Assembly (NCBI GenBank): GCA_022844135.1
Contig: JALHMG010000023.1
Span: 22,625 to 86,624, forward strand
DNA from: Lysobacterales bacterium
GTDB taxonomy: Bacteria > Pseudomonadota > Gammaproteobacteria > Xanthomonadales > SZUA-5
Length of the DNA stretch: 64,000 nucleotides
Reading direction: 5' to 3'
A program made the translations under genes and the position numbers. Positions 16,310-25,497 of the stretch are shown piece after piece (the first letter of the stretch is position 1; each line of letters starts with the position of its first letter). The notes beneath the pieces are model-generated. The model was given only the letters and a program-made list of their open reading frames with translations. It had not been told where the DNA came from and ran no database searches.

Positions 16310-17509
16310 CTAACTGCGTTCCGCCTCCATGCGCGCCAGCGTCATGATGTGCACTTCATCGGGCCCGTCCGCGAGCCGCAGCGAGCGCGCGCCGGCGTAG
16401 GCGTGGGCCAGGAAATAATCGTCCGACAATCCCGCGCCGCCGTGGATCTGCATGGCGCGATCGATCACCGCGCAAGCCATGCGTGGCACCACGATCTTGA
16501 TTTGCGCAACCCGATCGCGCGCGCCGCGCGTACCGTACTTGTCGAGCGCCCAGGCGGTCGCCAGCGTCAACAGTCGCGCTTGCTCGATCTCGCAGCGCGA
16601 CAGCGCGATGGCTTCTTGCGCCATGCCGTGGCGCGCGATCGGCTGACCGAAAACGATGCGCGACGTAGCGCGCTCCACCATCGCCTCTAAGGCGCGCTCG
16701 GCAAGTCCGATCAGTCGCATGCAGTGATGCACTCTGCCCGGGCCCAGTCGGCCTTGTGCGATTTCGAAACCTTTGCCCTCGCCGAAAATCAAGTGACTCA
16801 GCGGCACGCGCACGTCTTCGAAATGCACCTCGGCATGGCCGTGCGGCGCGTCGTCGTAACCAAATACCGTGAGCGGACGGACGATGCGCACGCCCGGCGC
16901 GTCGCGCGGCACGATCACCATCGATTGGCGCGAATACGGCTTGGCATCCGGATCGGTTTCGCCCATGACGATGAAGAAGGCGCAGCGCGGGTCCATGGCG
17001 CCCGTGGTCCACCATTTCTTGCCGCTGATGCGGTACTGGTCGCCCTCGCGCAGGATGCGACAGCGGATGTTGGTGGCATCGGAGGAAGCGACCTCCGGTT
17101 CGGTCATCGCGAACGCCGAGCGAATCTCGCCCGCGAGCAGCGGATCGAGCCACTGACGCTTCTGCAGCTCATTGCCGTAAAGGTGCAGAACCTCCATGTT
17201 GCCGGTGTCGGGCGCGGAGCAGTTGAACACTTCTGAGGCGATCAGCGAGCGGCCCATCAACTCGGCCATGCGCGCGTAATCCAGGTTCGACAGGCCCGCG
17301 CCGTGGCGCGCGTCGGGCAAGAACAAATTCCACAAACCGGCGGCCTTGGCTTTGGCCTTCATCTCCTCCATCACTGGCGGAATCGTCCAGCGCTTGCCGG
17401 GCTGTGCGACATGTTCCACATAGCTGCGTTCGCCCGGTTCGACCACCTCCTTCAGGAATGCGATCAAACGGTCGCGGACGTCGTTGCCGCGCTGGGAGAA
17501 TTCGAACAT
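16310..17509 (-). CDS. Acyl-CoA dehydrogenase (ACAD10/11-like)
   Basis: 399-aa flavoenzyme for alpha,beta-dehydrogenation of an acyl-CoA. Motifs: AFAMTEPEVASSDATN for FAD/substrate binding, GKKWWTTGAMDPRC, FGQPIARHGMAQEAIALSR and the C-terminal QIHGGAGLSDDYFLAHAYAGARSLR. The ATG at 17509 is chosen because GAGG lies seven bases upstream; the frame continues to 17560. It stands alone. Substrate chain length is not evident. Confidence 0.92.
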   Translation of the reverse strand: MFEFSQRGNDVRDRLIAFLKEVVEPGERSYVEHVAQPGKRWTIPPVMEEMKAKAKAAGLWNLFLPDARHGAGLSNLDYARMAELMGRSLIASEVFNCSAPDTGNMEVLHLYGNELQKRQWLDPLLAGEIRSAFAMTEPEVASSDATNIRCRILREGDQYRISGKKWWTTGAMDPRCAFFIVMGETDPDAKPYSRQSMVIVPRDAPGVRIVRPLTVFGYDDAPHGHAEVHFEDVRVPLSHLIFGEGKGFEIAQGRLGPGRVHHCMRLIGLAERALEAMVERATSRIVFGQPIARHGMAQEAIALSRCEIEQARLLTLATAWALDKYGTRGARDRVAQIKIVVPRMACAVIDRAMQIHGGAGLSDDYFLAHAYAGARSLRLADGPDEVHIMTLARMEAERS

Positions 17510-17580
17510 GGCGGAGCCTCTTGGCGAATGAATCCAAGAGGCTACCGCGTCTTGCACCATCCGGTTGCAGTCGCCGCCAG

Positions 17581-18279
17581 TCAGGCAGCTGGGGTTAACA
17601 CGGGTTTCGCACGCGCAGCTGACTTATTGCCATAGCGCCTGTCGAGGTACACGCCGGCAACGACGGCCACAAGGATGGGCGCAAACCAAGGGAATAACTG
17701 CCACATCGGATCGAGCCCGCCAAAGACGCTGCGCATGCCGACGCCGATGAATGCCACATGGGTAGCGACACCATTGCCGAGCATTGCCCCGTAGTGTTCG
17801 ATCAGCCACCAGTTGGCGGCATTCGGCACGTTCTTGCGCTTGCGCAGCATGCCGGTGCCGGTCAGGACGCCGAGCCAGCAAAAGCCCATCAGCAGCGGGT
17901 TCTTTACGCCAAGGCCAATGGCGAACACGATCAGGCCGGAGACGATGTTGAACCAGGCCACTGACGCGTAACGCGTATCGAAGTACGAAGCGCGGTCGCG
18001 CTTCATCTGGATGGCGCGCCAACTGAGCCAGACGGCGGTGCCGGTGATTACCACGAGGTACGCAAAGAACACGCCGAATACCGTGCGGCCTTTGGCCAGG
18101 AACACCGCTGCCATCGGCAGCGACGTCAGCAAGATCCCGAGCATCGCCAGCAGATAGATCTTGCCCACCGCTTTGTGCAGCGGGCTACCCTTGCGCGCGA
18201 TCGCCGCGGTCCAGAACGTCGCTAACGCAATCGCGCCCGAGGCGATATGGATGTAAACAAGCCATCGATAAGCATCCAT
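17581..18279 (-). CDS. Multi-pass membrane protein, DUF2306-like
   Basis: 232 aa with about seven hydrophobic segments and conserved His positions in HIASGAIAL (near 11), HKAVGKIYL (near 35) and EHYGAMLGNGVATHVAF (near 170). The layout resembles DUF2306-type predicted membrane proteins. Start ATG 18279 lies 4 bp after the stop of the DUF2141 gene, so the two are co-transcribed. Function unknown. Confidence 0.8.
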   Translation of the reverse strand: MDAYRWLVYIHIASGAIALATFWTAAIARKGSPLHKAVGKIYLLAMLGILLTSLPMAAVFLAKGRTVFGVFFAYLVVITGTAVWLSWRAIQMKRDRASYFDTRYASVAWFNIVSGLIVFAIGLGVKNPLLMGFCWLGVLTGTGMLRKRKNVPNAANWWLIEHYGAMLGNGVATHVAFIGVGMRSVFGGLDPMWQLFPWFAPILVAVVAGVYLDRRYGNKSAARAKPVLTPAA

Positions 18280-18283
18280 GGCC

Positions 18284-18712
18284 CTACTCCAGATCGACAC
18301 GAATGGTCGCGCCGGAGGCCGGCACTTCAACCAAGGCATCGGCGAACGCCGGTGGTCCGAAGCTGCCGCCGCCTCGCGAGAAGCCGTAGGGTTCGCTCGG
18401 GATGCCGAACAAGCCGCGGTCGAGTTCGCCGTTTCCGTTCTCATCCACGTACACCGCGATCGCGTAGGCGCCGGGCGCCAGATCGGCAATGTCGACCGCT
18501 TGCGCGCGCTTCTGAACGGCGTCGGCGCCGACACGTCGATCGTTCGCGCCACTTGGGTCTTCGAGCCACTGCTCGGCGCTGCCGTAGGCCGCCACGCGCA
18601 CGACGCTGTCGGGTTTCAATTTGCCGTGTACTTCTACTGTCAGCGGAGCGCCGATCGCTGTCGACGCCAGCAGCCAGCCGATCGCCACACCCGTTGCACT
18701 ACGCTTGTTCAT
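18284..18712 (-). CDS. Secreted DUF2141 protein
   Basis: 142 aa with a signal peptide ending near ASTAIGA (residue 22). The middle has AYAIAVYVDENGNGELDRGLFGIPSEPYGFS, the hallmark of DUF2141: a single beta-sandwich with an EF-hand-like D-x-N-x-N-G loop. Such proteins are exported, function unknown. AAGGAGG-like sequence precedes the ATG. First gene of a pair with the membrane protein downstream. Confidence 0.88.
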   Translation of the reverse strand: MNKRSATGVAIGWLLASTAIGAPLTVEVHGKLKPDSVVRVAAYGSAEQWLEDPSGANDRRVGADAVQKRAQAVDIADLAPGAYAIAVYVDENGNGELDRGLFGIPSEPYGFSRGGGSFGPPAFADALVEVPASGATIRVDLE

Positions 18713-18818
18713 CGCTACTTCCTCCTTCTCTGGATGGTGTGTCCATCATCGAGAACGCGGTGCGAGCGTCGAAGTGCGAAAGCGCATCCAATCCGGGTGA
18801 CAAAAGTCACCCGGTCGT

Positions 18819-19271
18819 TCACTGCATGGCAACTGGGATGTCGAAGTGCATCACATCCTCGCGAACGCCGAGTTTCGTATAGAGCGCGATCGCCGGTTCG
18901 TCGCCGTAGTCCGCTTGCACGTAGATCACGAAGGCGCCGCTGGCGGCGGCAATGCGCTGCAGCTCTTCGATAAGCGCGGTGGCGATGCCGCGACGGCGAT
19001 GGCTTTCTGCCACCGCAAGATCGTAGATGTAAATCTCGCTGCGGGCCTGTTCGAACTTCATCAGCTCGTAAGCGCACAGGCCGCCGATCGTCTGGTCGCC
19101 TTCGGTTGCGACGAGCGCGATGAACTCGCTGCGGGTCATCAGTTTCGCGAGATAAGCGCGGTCCGGGCGCGCCGACGAGTAGTGTTCTGGATCTTCGAAT
19201 GCGTCCGCAAACACGTCCAGTAGCGCCGACATCTGCTCGGCCCGCTCTGCCGTCAATCGCTCGATTCGCAT
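18819..19271 (-). CDS. GNAT acetyltransferase resembling AAC(3)-I
   Basis: 150 aa. The segment KFEQARSEIYIYDLAVAESHRRRGIATALIEELQ and then QADYGDEPAIALYTKLG closely follows the aminoglycoside 3-N-acetyltransferase type I pattern; the acetyl-CoA loop is RRRGIA. ATG 19271 is preferred because GGAGGAG stands just before it. It would acetylate gentamicin-type aminoglycosides if substrate residues are retained, but chromosomal homologues often have other roles, so resistance is not shown. It diverges from the GbsR/MarR gene. Confidence 0.85.
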   Translation of the reverse strand: MRIERLTAERAEQMSALLDVFADAFEDPEHYSSARPDRAYLAKLMTRSEFIALVATEGDQTIGGLCAYELMKFEQARSEIYIYDLAVAESHRRRGIATALIEELQRIAAASGAFVIYVQADYGDEPAIALYTKLGVREDVMHFDIPVAMQ

Positions 19272-19324
19272 GCCGATCTCCTCCATTCTTCAGCAAAGCA
19301 TCACATCATCTTGGACATACTGGC

Positions 19325-19344
19325 ATTTCAGAAACTTCTGAAAT
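19325..19344. promoter_or_regulatory. Palindromic operator before the MarR/GbsR gene
   Basis: ATTTCAGAAACTTCTGAAAT is an inverted repeat of nine-base arms around AC, ending nine bases before the regulator's ATG and about 55 bp from the divergent acetyltransferase start. Position and symmetry suit autorepression by the dimeric regulator. Confidence 0.65.
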
Positions 19345-19353
19345 CTGGCAACT

Positions 19354-19902
19354 ATGGAACTTCCACCGCTGATTCAATCCTTCGTGCTGCACTTCGGCGA
19401 AATGGGATCGCGCTGGGGAATCAACCGCACGGTAGGCCAAATCTACGCGATGTTGTTTGTCGCCGATCGGCCGCTCAACGCCGACGATCTGGTCGAGAAG
19501 CTGGGCATGTCGCGTTCCAATGTATCGATGGGATTGAAGGAACTGGAGTCCTGGCGTCTGGTTCGACTCTCGCACCTGCCGGGCGATCGTCGCGAGTATT
19601 TCAGCGCGCCCGAGGATGTCTGGCAAATCTTTATGACCCTGGCGGACGAACGTTTGCGCCGCGAGGTCGAACCGACATTGACCACGCTGCGCGACGCAAT
19701 CCTGGCCACGCCAATCAGCGCCGAGGAGCAACACGCGCAAGCGCGCATGCGGCAGATGCACGACCTGATCGATTTGTTGACGACCTGGTTCGCCGATGTG
19801 CGCAAGTTATCGCCAGCGACTTTGCAGCAGCTACTGAAGATGGGCGGCGCGGTGGTGCGATTGCTGGAGATCAAGGACAAGGTGGTTGGGCGGAAGGCGT
19901 GA
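19354..19902 (+). CDS. GbsR/MarR-family transcriptional regulator
   Basis: 182 aa. Winged-helix region TVGQIYAMLFVADRPLNADDLVEKLGMSRSNVSMGLKELESWRLVR is typical of the GbsR branch, followed by a long helical dimerisation tail. A perfect palindrome lies directly upstream. About 200 bp further down is the cytochrome bd oxidase operon, so it could control these genes; this is inference from position. Confidence 0.88.
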   Translation: MELPPLIQSFVLHFGEMGSRWGINRTVGQIYAMLFVADRPLNADDLVEKLGMSRSNVSMGLKELESWRLVRLSHLPGDRREYFSAPEDVWQIFMTLADERLRREVEPTLTTLRDAILATPISAEEQHAQARMRQMHDLIDLLTTWFADVRKLSPATLQQLLKMGGAVVRLLEIKDKVVGRKA

Positions 19903-19960
19903 GGGTTGCTGGTCCTTAGTCTGCGGGCGCAATGAATCGCGCCGCAAAGCAAAAGCGACC

Positions 19961-20098
19961 CCAACCGCCAACCGCCAACCGCCAACCAACAACCAACAAC
20001 CAACAACCAATAACCAACAACCAACAACCAACAACCAACAACCAACAACCAACAACCAACAACCAACAACCAACAACCAACAACCAACAGCCAAGAAC
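19961..20098. repeat. Heptanucleotide repeat tract in front of cydA
   Basis: Three CCAACCG units pass into roughly fifteen units of period seven (CCAACAA), with a few single-base changes. The strand contains almost no G or T. It ends CAGCCAAGAACCGCA directly before the cydA ATG, so it occupies the mRNA leader and replaces the expected Shine-Dalgarno region. All three frames stay open; one would read Thr-Thr-Asn-Asn-Gln-Gln-Pro repeats. Confidence 0.9.
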
Positions 20099-20102
20099 CG
20101 CA

Positions 20103-21455
20103 ATGGAAGCCCTGCTCCTCGCCCGCATTCAATTCGCTGCGAACATATCGTTCCACATACTGTTCCCGACGATCACCATCGCGCTCGGCTGGGTGTTGTT
20201 GTTCTTCAAATGGCGCTTGCATCGCACCGGAAATGTAGCGTGGATGCAGGCTTACAAGCTGTGGGTGAAGGTGTTCGCGCTGAGCTTTGCGATGGGTGTG
20301 GTCAGCGGCATCGTGATGAGCTTTCAGTTCGGCACCAACTGGCCTGGCTTCATGGAGCGCGTCGGAAATATTGCCGGGCCGTTGCTCGCATACGAGGTGC
20401 TCACCGCGTTCTTCCTTGAGGCGGCCTTCCTCGGGATCATGTTGTTCGGCGCCGATCGCGTGTCGCCCCGCGTGCACAATCTGGCGACCTTCCTGGTCGC
20501 GTTCGGTACGACGCTCTCGGCCTTCTGGATTCTGGCGTTGAATTCGTGGATGCATACGCCCGCGGGTTTCGAAATACGTGACGGTGTGGCGCATGCGACC
20601 GACTGGTTCGCAGTGGTGATGAACCCCTCGTTCCCGTATCGATTGACGCACATGTTGCTCGCGTCTGGTTTGACTGTCGCCTTCCTGATCGCGGGTGTCT
20701 CGGCGTGGCGTTGGCTGAAGGGCGATCGCGGCGCGGAGGTGCGTTTGCAACTGCGCGTCGGCGTGACTCTGGGCGCGCTGCTCATCCCATTGCAAATACT
20801 CGCTGGCGATATGCATGGCCTCAATACCCTTGAGCATCAGCCAGCGAAGATCGCGGCCATGGAGGGTATTTGGGAGGACGAGCGCGGCGCCGCTCTGCGC
20901 TTGTTCGCGATCCCCGATGAGACTGAGCGCACCAATCATGCGGAGATCGAAATCCCCTACCTTGCAAGTTTGATATTGACCCATTCGCTCGACGGCGAAA
21001 TCAAAGGCCTGAACAGCTTCATCGGCGAACATCCACCCGTCGCACCGCTGTTCTACGGATTTCGTCTGATGGTCGGCATCGGCGTTTTGATGCTGCTCAT
21101 CAGTTGGAGCGCGTGGTGGCTGATGCGGCGCAGGCGCAACGAGGGCGAACCGTTGCCGCGCTGGACGCTGCGCGCGATGGTTGCGATGACCTTCTCCGGC
21201 TGGGTCGCCACACTCGCGGGTTGGTACGTCACCGAGATCGGTCGCCAGCCGTACCTGGTGTACGGCGTGCTGCGCACGGCCGATGCCGCCTCCGCCGTGC
21301 CCGCGCCGATGATCGGGTTGAGTCTCGCGTTGTACCTCATCGTGTACGCCGCGCTGCTGGTCGCATTCGTGCGCGTGGTGTTTTTGCTCGCGAGCAAAGC
21401 GGGGCAGGGTGAACGCGACACGCGGAGCAGGGACGTTGTCGGCGTTCCGGCCTAG
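20103..21455 (+). CDS. cydA: Cytochrome bd-type quinol oxidase subunit I, CIO type
   Basis: 450-aa inner-membrane subunit that oxidises quinol and reduces O2. It starts MEALLLARIQFAANISFH, where the His is the heme b595 ligand, and holds GWYVTEIGRQPYLVYGVLRTADA typical of the cyanide-insensitive (CioA) branch with a short Q loop. The frame is open back to 19932 through the heptamer tract, but the family begins at this ATG. No Shine-Dalgarno sequence is present; the leader is the repeat. cydB follows after another repeat tract. Confidence 0.95.
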   Translation: MEALLLARIQFAANISFHILFPTITIALGWVLLFFKWRLHRTGNVAWMQAYKLWVKVFALSFAMGVVSGIVMSFQFGTNWPGFMERVGNIAGPLLAYEVLTAFFLEAAFLGIMLFGADRVSPRVHNLATFLVAFGTTLSAFWILALNSWMHTPAGFEIRDGVAHATDWFAVVMNPSFPYRLTHMLLASGLTVAFLIAGVSAWRWLKGDRGAEVRLQLRVGVTLGALLIPLQILAGDMHGLNTLEHQPAKIAAMEGIWEDERGAALRLFAIPDETERTNHAEIEIPYLASLILTHSLDGEIKGLNSFIGEHPPVAPLFYGFRLMVGIGVLMLLISWSAWWLMRRRRNEGEPLPRWTLRAMVAMTFSGWVATLAGWYVTEIGRQPYLVYGVLRTADAASAVPAPMIGLSLALYLIVYAALLVAFVRVVFLLASKAGQGERDTRSRDVVGVPA

Positions 21456-21470
21456 TCGCTGTCAGCCTCC

Positions 21471-21634
21471 ACAACCAGCAACCAACAGCCACCACCAACA
21501 CCAACACCAACCACCAACCACCAACCAACCACCAACAACCAACCACCAACCACCAACCACCAACCAACCACCAACAACCAACAACCAACAACCAACAACC
21601 AACAACCAACAACCAACAACTAACATCCAAGAAC
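21471..21634. repeat. AC-only repeat tract between cydA and cydB
   Basis: Irregular ACCACCAACC units merge into a regular period-seven CCAACAA run that ends ACATCCAAGAACCCCA directly before the cydB ATG. The last 17 bases match the end of the cydA leader tract apart from two positions, so both tracts seem to derive from one element. Confidence 0.9.
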
Positions 21635-21638
21635 CCCA

Positions 21639-22646
21639 ATGGACCTGCCCCTGATCTTCCTTGCGCTAATGTCCATCGCGATGCTTGCCTACGTCGTACT
21701 CGATGGCTACGACTTGGGCGTTGGCGTGCTGCTGCGCCGCGCGAGCGTTGAGCACAAAGACACGATGATCGCCGCGATCGGCCCGTTCTGGGATGCGAAC
21801 GAAACCTGGCTGGTGCTCGGCGTGGGTTTGTTGCTGGTCGCCTTTCCGATCGCGCACGGCGTCATCCTCGGCGCGCTCTACCTGCCTGTGACGCTGATGC
21901 TGATCGCGCTCATGCTGCGCGGTGTCGCCTTCGAACTCCGCGCCAAGGTGCAACCCGAGCGCAAGTTCGTCTGGGATCGGGCGTTCTACGCAGGATCGCT
22001 CGGCGCCTCGCTTGCGCAGGGCTTCATGCTCGGCCATTACATCGTCGGCTTCGAGCAATCGCTGATCGCGTATCTGTTCGCGATGCTGATTGCGCCGTGC
22101 CTCACTGCCGGCTACGCGCTGCTCGGCGCGAGCTTTCTGATCATGAAAACCGAAGGCCTGCTGCAGCGTAGGGCGATCGGCTGGGCGCGCGGCAGTCTGT
22201 GGCTTACCGCGCTCGGCGTGCTCGCTGTGTCGATCGCCACGCCGCTGGCATCTCCCAGCATTTTCGACAAGTGGTTTTCGATGCCCGAGTTGATTGCGTT
22301 GATGCCGATTCCGCTGATGACCTTGTTGCTGTTCGTCTTCGCGCACATCTTTTTGCGTCGCCTCGCGAGCGATGCGGCGAACGATAACGACCGCGGTCTG
22401 CAGCGCTGGGCGTGGGCACCTTTCGTGTGCGCGCTCGGCGTGTTCGTGTTCGCGTTCCTCGGCCTGGCCTACAGTCTTTATCCGTATCTGGTCATCGATC
22501 GCATCACCTATATCGACGCGGCCAGTTCCGGCGAAGCGCTGACCATCATTCTGATCGGCACTGCGATCACGCTGCCCGCCATCGTCGCGTACACCGTGTT
22601 CTCGTATCGCGTGTTCTGGGGCAAGGCGCGCAAGCTCTCGTACTGA
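21639..22646 (+). CDS. cydB: Cytochrome bd-type quinol oxidase subunit II
   Basis: 335-aa partner of CydA with about eight to nine membrane helices. N-terminal MLAYVVLDGYDLGVGVL and FWDANETWLVLGVG are family hallmarks. The gene follows cydA by 183 bp, nearly all of it repeat, and lacks a visible ribosome site. No cydX-like small gene was recognised after it. Behind it is GTGTTGGTTGTTGG (near 22678), a reverse-oriented fragment of the same repeat family. Confidence 0.95.
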   Translation: MDLPLIFLALMSIAMLAYVVLDGYDLGVGVLLRRASVEHKDTMIAAIGPFWDANETWLVLGVGLLLVAFPIAHGVILGALYLPVTLMLIALMLRGVAFELRAKVQPERKFVWDRAFYAGSLGASLAQGFMLGHYIVGFEQSLIAYLFAMLIAPCLTAGYALLGASFLIMKTEGLLQRRAIGWARGSLWLTALGVLAVSIATPLASPSIFDKWFSMPELIALMPIPLMTLLLFVFAHIFLRRLASDAANDNDRGLQRWAWAPFVCALGVFVFAFLGLAYSLYPYLVIDRITYIDAASSGEALTIILIGTAITLPAIVAYTVFSYRVFWGKARKLSY

Positions 22647-22936
22647 TCGCGCGGTGCGCGATCAATGCGAGTTTTGGGTGTTGGTTGTTGGAACAGCGCA
22701 GGCGATTTTCGCGATGCGAAAAATCTTCTGCATCGAGTTCTCAATCGTCGGAGCAAGAGCGCGCGTTGCGAAAACTGACAACGAACAACCGAGAAGCGCA
22801 AACAACCTGACTCGCTCCGCACTTTTATTGCAAATACCTCTTGGCTTTTGCGTACTGCTTTCATCACAATACGCGCCAATTTGCCAGAGCGATCTCAACG
22901 CTTGAGATCGACGCAAGAAACAGCGCAGGAGAACGG

Positions 22937-24103
22937 ATGAACTTTCACGAGTATCAGGCGAAGGACTTGTTCGCACAGTTTGGAATTCCGGTGCCGCAAG
23001 GCATCGTCGCGAACACAGTCGACGCCGCAGTTGAAGCAGCGCGTCAAATCGGTGGCGATCAGTGGGTGGTCAAAGCGCAGATTCATGCGGGAGGTCGCGG
23101 CAAAGCCGGTGGCGTCAAGCTCGTAAAGTCCCTGACGCAAGTGCGCGATGCCGCCAGCAAGATGCTCGGCACGCGCATGATCACGTATCAAAGCGCGGGT
23201 CGCGCGATGCCGGTGAATCAGGTACTCGTGACCGAAGCCACCGAAATCTCCAAAGAGCTGTACCTGAGCATGCTCGTCGATCGCACCGCACGCGCGGTGA
23301 CTTTCATCGCATCGCCCATGGGCGGTGTCGATATCGAGCAAGTGGCGCGCGAACACCCTGAGAAGATTTTCACCGTCGAAGTGAACTTCATGCAGGGCTT
23401 GCAGGCTTATGAGTGCCGCAAGCTCGGTTTCGCGATGGGCCTCGGCGCCAAGCAAACGGCGCAGCTCGCGAAGATCATGTTGGCCATGTTCCAGCTGTTC
23501 ACGCAGCTCGACATGAGTCTCATCGAACTGAACCCGCTGGTGATCAATGGCGCTGGCGATCTGATGGCGCTCGATGGCAAATTGAACGCCGACGACAACG
23601 CGCTGTTCCGCCACGAGAAGCTGGCGGCGATGCGCGATGTGTCGCAGGACGATCCGCTGGAAGCGCAAGCGGCGAAGAACGATCTCAACTACGTCGCGCT
23701 CGACGGCAACATCGCGTGCATGGTCAATGGCGCGGGTCTGGCGATGGCGACGATGGACGTCATCAAGTTGTACGGCGGCGAGCCGGCGAACTTCCTGGAC
23801 GTCGGCGGCGGCGCGACGACCGAGCGTGTCACCGAAGCGTTCAAGCTGATTCTCGGCAACGAGAAGGTCAAGGCGATTCTGGTCAACATCTTCGGCGGCA
23901 TCGTGCGCTGCGATTTGATTGCCGAAGGCATCATCGCTGCGGTCAAGGAGGTGGGGATCAGCATCCCCGTGGTGGTGCGTCTTGAGGGCACCAATGTCGA
24001 GAAGGGCCGCGAGATGTTGAAGGGCGGCAATCTCTCCATCATTCCGGCGAGCGATCTGGCCGACGGCGCGCAAAAAGCCGTCGCCGCTGCCGCCAAAGCC
24101 TAA
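22937..24103 (+). CDS. sucC: Succinyl-CoA synthetase beta subunit
   Basis: 388-aa ATP-grasp subunit of the TCA-cycle enzyme that makes ATP from succinyl-CoA. It begins [20 protein letters not shown] and shows [25 protein letters not shown] and [13 protein letters not shown], all conserved. AGGAGAACGG precedes the ATG. sucD follows 18 bp downstream. Confidence 0.98.
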   Translation: MNFHEYQAKDLFAQFGIPVPQGIVANTVDAAVEAARQIGGDQWVVKAQIHAGGRGKAGGVKLVKSLTQVRDAASKMLGTRMITYQSAGRAMPVNQVLVTEATEISKELYLSMLVDRTARAVTFIASPMGGVDIEQVAREHPEKIFTVEVNFMQGLQAYECRKLGFAMGLGAKQTAQLAKIMLAMFQLFTQLDMSLIELNPLVINGAGDLMALDGKLNADDNALFRHEKLAAMRDVSQDDPLEAQAAKNDLNYVALDGNIACMVNGAGLAMATMDVIKLYGGEPANFLDVGGGATTERVTEAFKLILGNEKVKAILVNIFGGIVRCDLIAEGIIAAVKEVGISIPVVVRLEGTNVEKGREMLKGGNLSIIPASDLADGAQKAVAAAAKA

Positions 24104-24121
24104 AAGAAGGACAGCATTCCC

Positions 24122-25423
24122 ATGGCGGTATTGGTCAACAAAAAGACCCGAGTGATTTGCCAAGGCTTCACCGGCACGCAGGGCACGTTCCATTCCGAGC
24201 AGGCGCTCGACTACGGCACCAAACTGGTCGGAGGCGTCACGCCGGGCAAGGCTGGCAAGGATCACATCGGTCTGCCAGTGTTCAACACGGTGCAAGACGC
24301 GGTGGAAGAAACCGGCGCCGAAGCGAGCATGATTTTCGTGCCGCCGCCGTTCGCGGCTGACGCGATTCTGGAGGCCGCGGACGCCGGCATCAAAGTGATC
24401 GTGGCGATCACCGAAGGCATTCCGGTGCTCGATATGCTGCGTGTCAAGCACGTGCTCACAACCTACTATCCGGGCACGTACCTGATCGGCCCGAATTGCC
24501 CCGGCATTATCACGCCGGGCGAATGCAAGATTGGAATCATGCCGGGCTTCATCCACAAACCCGGCAAGATCGGCATCGTGTCCCGCAGCGGCACGTTGAC
24601 CTATGAAGCCGTGTATCAAACGACGAAAGTGGGCTTGGGACAAAGCACCTGTATCGGCATCGGTGGCGATCCGATTCACGGCATGAACTTCGTCGATTGC
24701 TTACGGCTTTACCAAGACGATCCGCAGACCGAAGGCATCATCATGGTCGGCGAGATCGGCGGCAATGCAGAAGAAGAAGCCGCAGAGTTTATTGCGGAAT
24801 ACGTGACCAAACCTGTGGTCGCTTACATCGCCGGCGTTGCTGCGCCGGCAGGTAAACGCATGGGTCACGCTGGCGCCATCATCGCCGGCGGCAAGGGCAC
24901 GGCCGCAGCCAAATTTGAAGCGCTGGAGCGCGCCGGAGTGACGACGGTGCGATCCCCCACGGAATTGGGAGACGCGATTCAAAAACGCCTATCGGGCGTC
25001 AAAACCAAATCGTCATCCTCGAAGGGGAGTGCCATCATGAAAACAGAAACCGTAGCACCCGCAGCACCGGCCGAAGCGCCGGCCAAGAAACCGGCCGCGA
25101 AGAAGGCTGCTGCCAAACCGGCAGCGAAGAAGGCTCCGGCAGCGAAAGCTGCGCCGGCGAAGAAGGCTGCACCGGCCAAGAAAGCGGCCGCTAAGCCCGC
25201 AGCAAAACCGGCTGCTAAAAAGCCGGCGGCGAAGGCTGCGCCAGCGAAGAAAGCCGCTGCGCCTGCCAAGAAGCCGGCAGCCAAGGCTGCTGCGCCAGCG
25301 AAGAAAGCCGCCGCGCCCGCCAAGAAGCCAGCTGCTAAAGCTGCGCCAGCGAAGAAAGCCGCTGCGCCAGCCAAGAAGGCCGCAGCACCAGCCAAGAAAC
25401 CGGCTGCCAAGAAAGCCAAGTAA
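24122..25423 (+). CDS. sucD: Succinyl-CoA synthetase alpha subunit fused to histone H1-like tail
   Basis: 433 aa; the usual length is about 290. Residues 1-293 are a complete Suc[16 protein letters not shown], the CoA-binding region [12 protein letters not shown] and the phosphohistidine in MGHAGAII (His249). After a short Ser-rich linker (TKSSSSKG) the frame continues without stop into a 128-residue Lys/Ala/Pro tail of PAKKAAA and KPAAK repeats, like bacterial histone H1/AlgP-type proteins. GGGGAG seven bases before ATG 25037 marks an internal start for the tail alone. So the locus may make a fusion, a separate H1-like protein, or both. A sequencing error removing a stop cannot be excluded. 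Confidence 0.93.
   Translation: MAVLVNKKTRVICQGFTGTQGTFHSEQALDYGTKLVGGVTPGKAGKDHIGLPVFNTVQDAVEETGAEASMIFVPPPFAADAILEAADAGIKVIVAITEGIPVLDMLRVKHVLTTYYPGTYLIGPNCPGIITPGECKIGIMPGFIHKPGKIGIVSRSGTLTYEAVYQTTKVGLGQSTCIGIGGDPIHGMNFVDCLRLYQDDPQTEGIIMVGEIGGNAEEEAAEFIAEYVTKPVVAYIAGVAAPAGKRMGHAGAIIAGGKGTAAAKFEALERAGVTTVRSPTELGDAIQKRLSGVKTKSSSSKGSAIMKTETVAPAAPAEAPAKKPAAKKAAAKPAAKKAPAAKAAPAKKAAPAKKAAAKPAAKPAAKKPAAKAAPAKKAAAPAKKPAAKAAAPAKKAAAPAKKPAAKAAPAKKAAAPAKKAAAPAKKPAAKKAK
25037..25423 (+). CDS. Putative separate histone H1-like protein (internal start in sucD)
   Basis: 128 aa, in frame with sucD. ATG 25037 is preceded by AAGGGGAG at good spacing, which is unusual inside a coding region and points to an originally independent gene. 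The product begins [15 protein letters not shown] and then consists of Lys-Lys, Ala and Pro repeats, highly basic and probably DNA- or RNA-binding and nucleoid-associated. Whether it is translated on its own is not shown. Confidence 0.5.
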   Translation: MKTETVAPAAPAEAPAKKPAAKKAAAKPAAKKAPAAKAAPAKKAAPAKKAAAKPAAKPAAKKPAAKAAPAKKAAAPAKKPAAKAAAPAKKAAAPAKKPAAKAAPAKKAAAPAKKAAAPAKKPAAKKAK

Positions 25424-25433
25424 GACGATTCAA

Positions 25434-25497
25434 GGCGCCGGTTAACGGCGCCGCATTGATGAACTCGGGGCGGCCCAAAAGCCGCCCCCATTTTTTT
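25434..25497 (+). terminator. Terminator of the sucCD operon
   Basis: GGGGCGGC-CCAAAA-GCCGCCCC (25467-25488) is followed by CA and seven T residues, a standard intrinsic terminator. A second hairpin, GGCGCCG-GTTAA-CGGCGCC, stands just before it at 25434-25452. Confidence 0.93.

Noticed and set aside
19932..20102. CydA extension with Thr-Thr-Asn-Asn-Gln-Gln-Pro repeats
   Set aside because: It would place a long polar repeat before the first membrane helix and the family starts at the later ATG; the tract is better explained as leader repeat.
22895..24679. 594-codon minus-strand frame under sucC/sucD
   Set aside because: Shadow of two conserved genes; His/Arg-rich translation without family.
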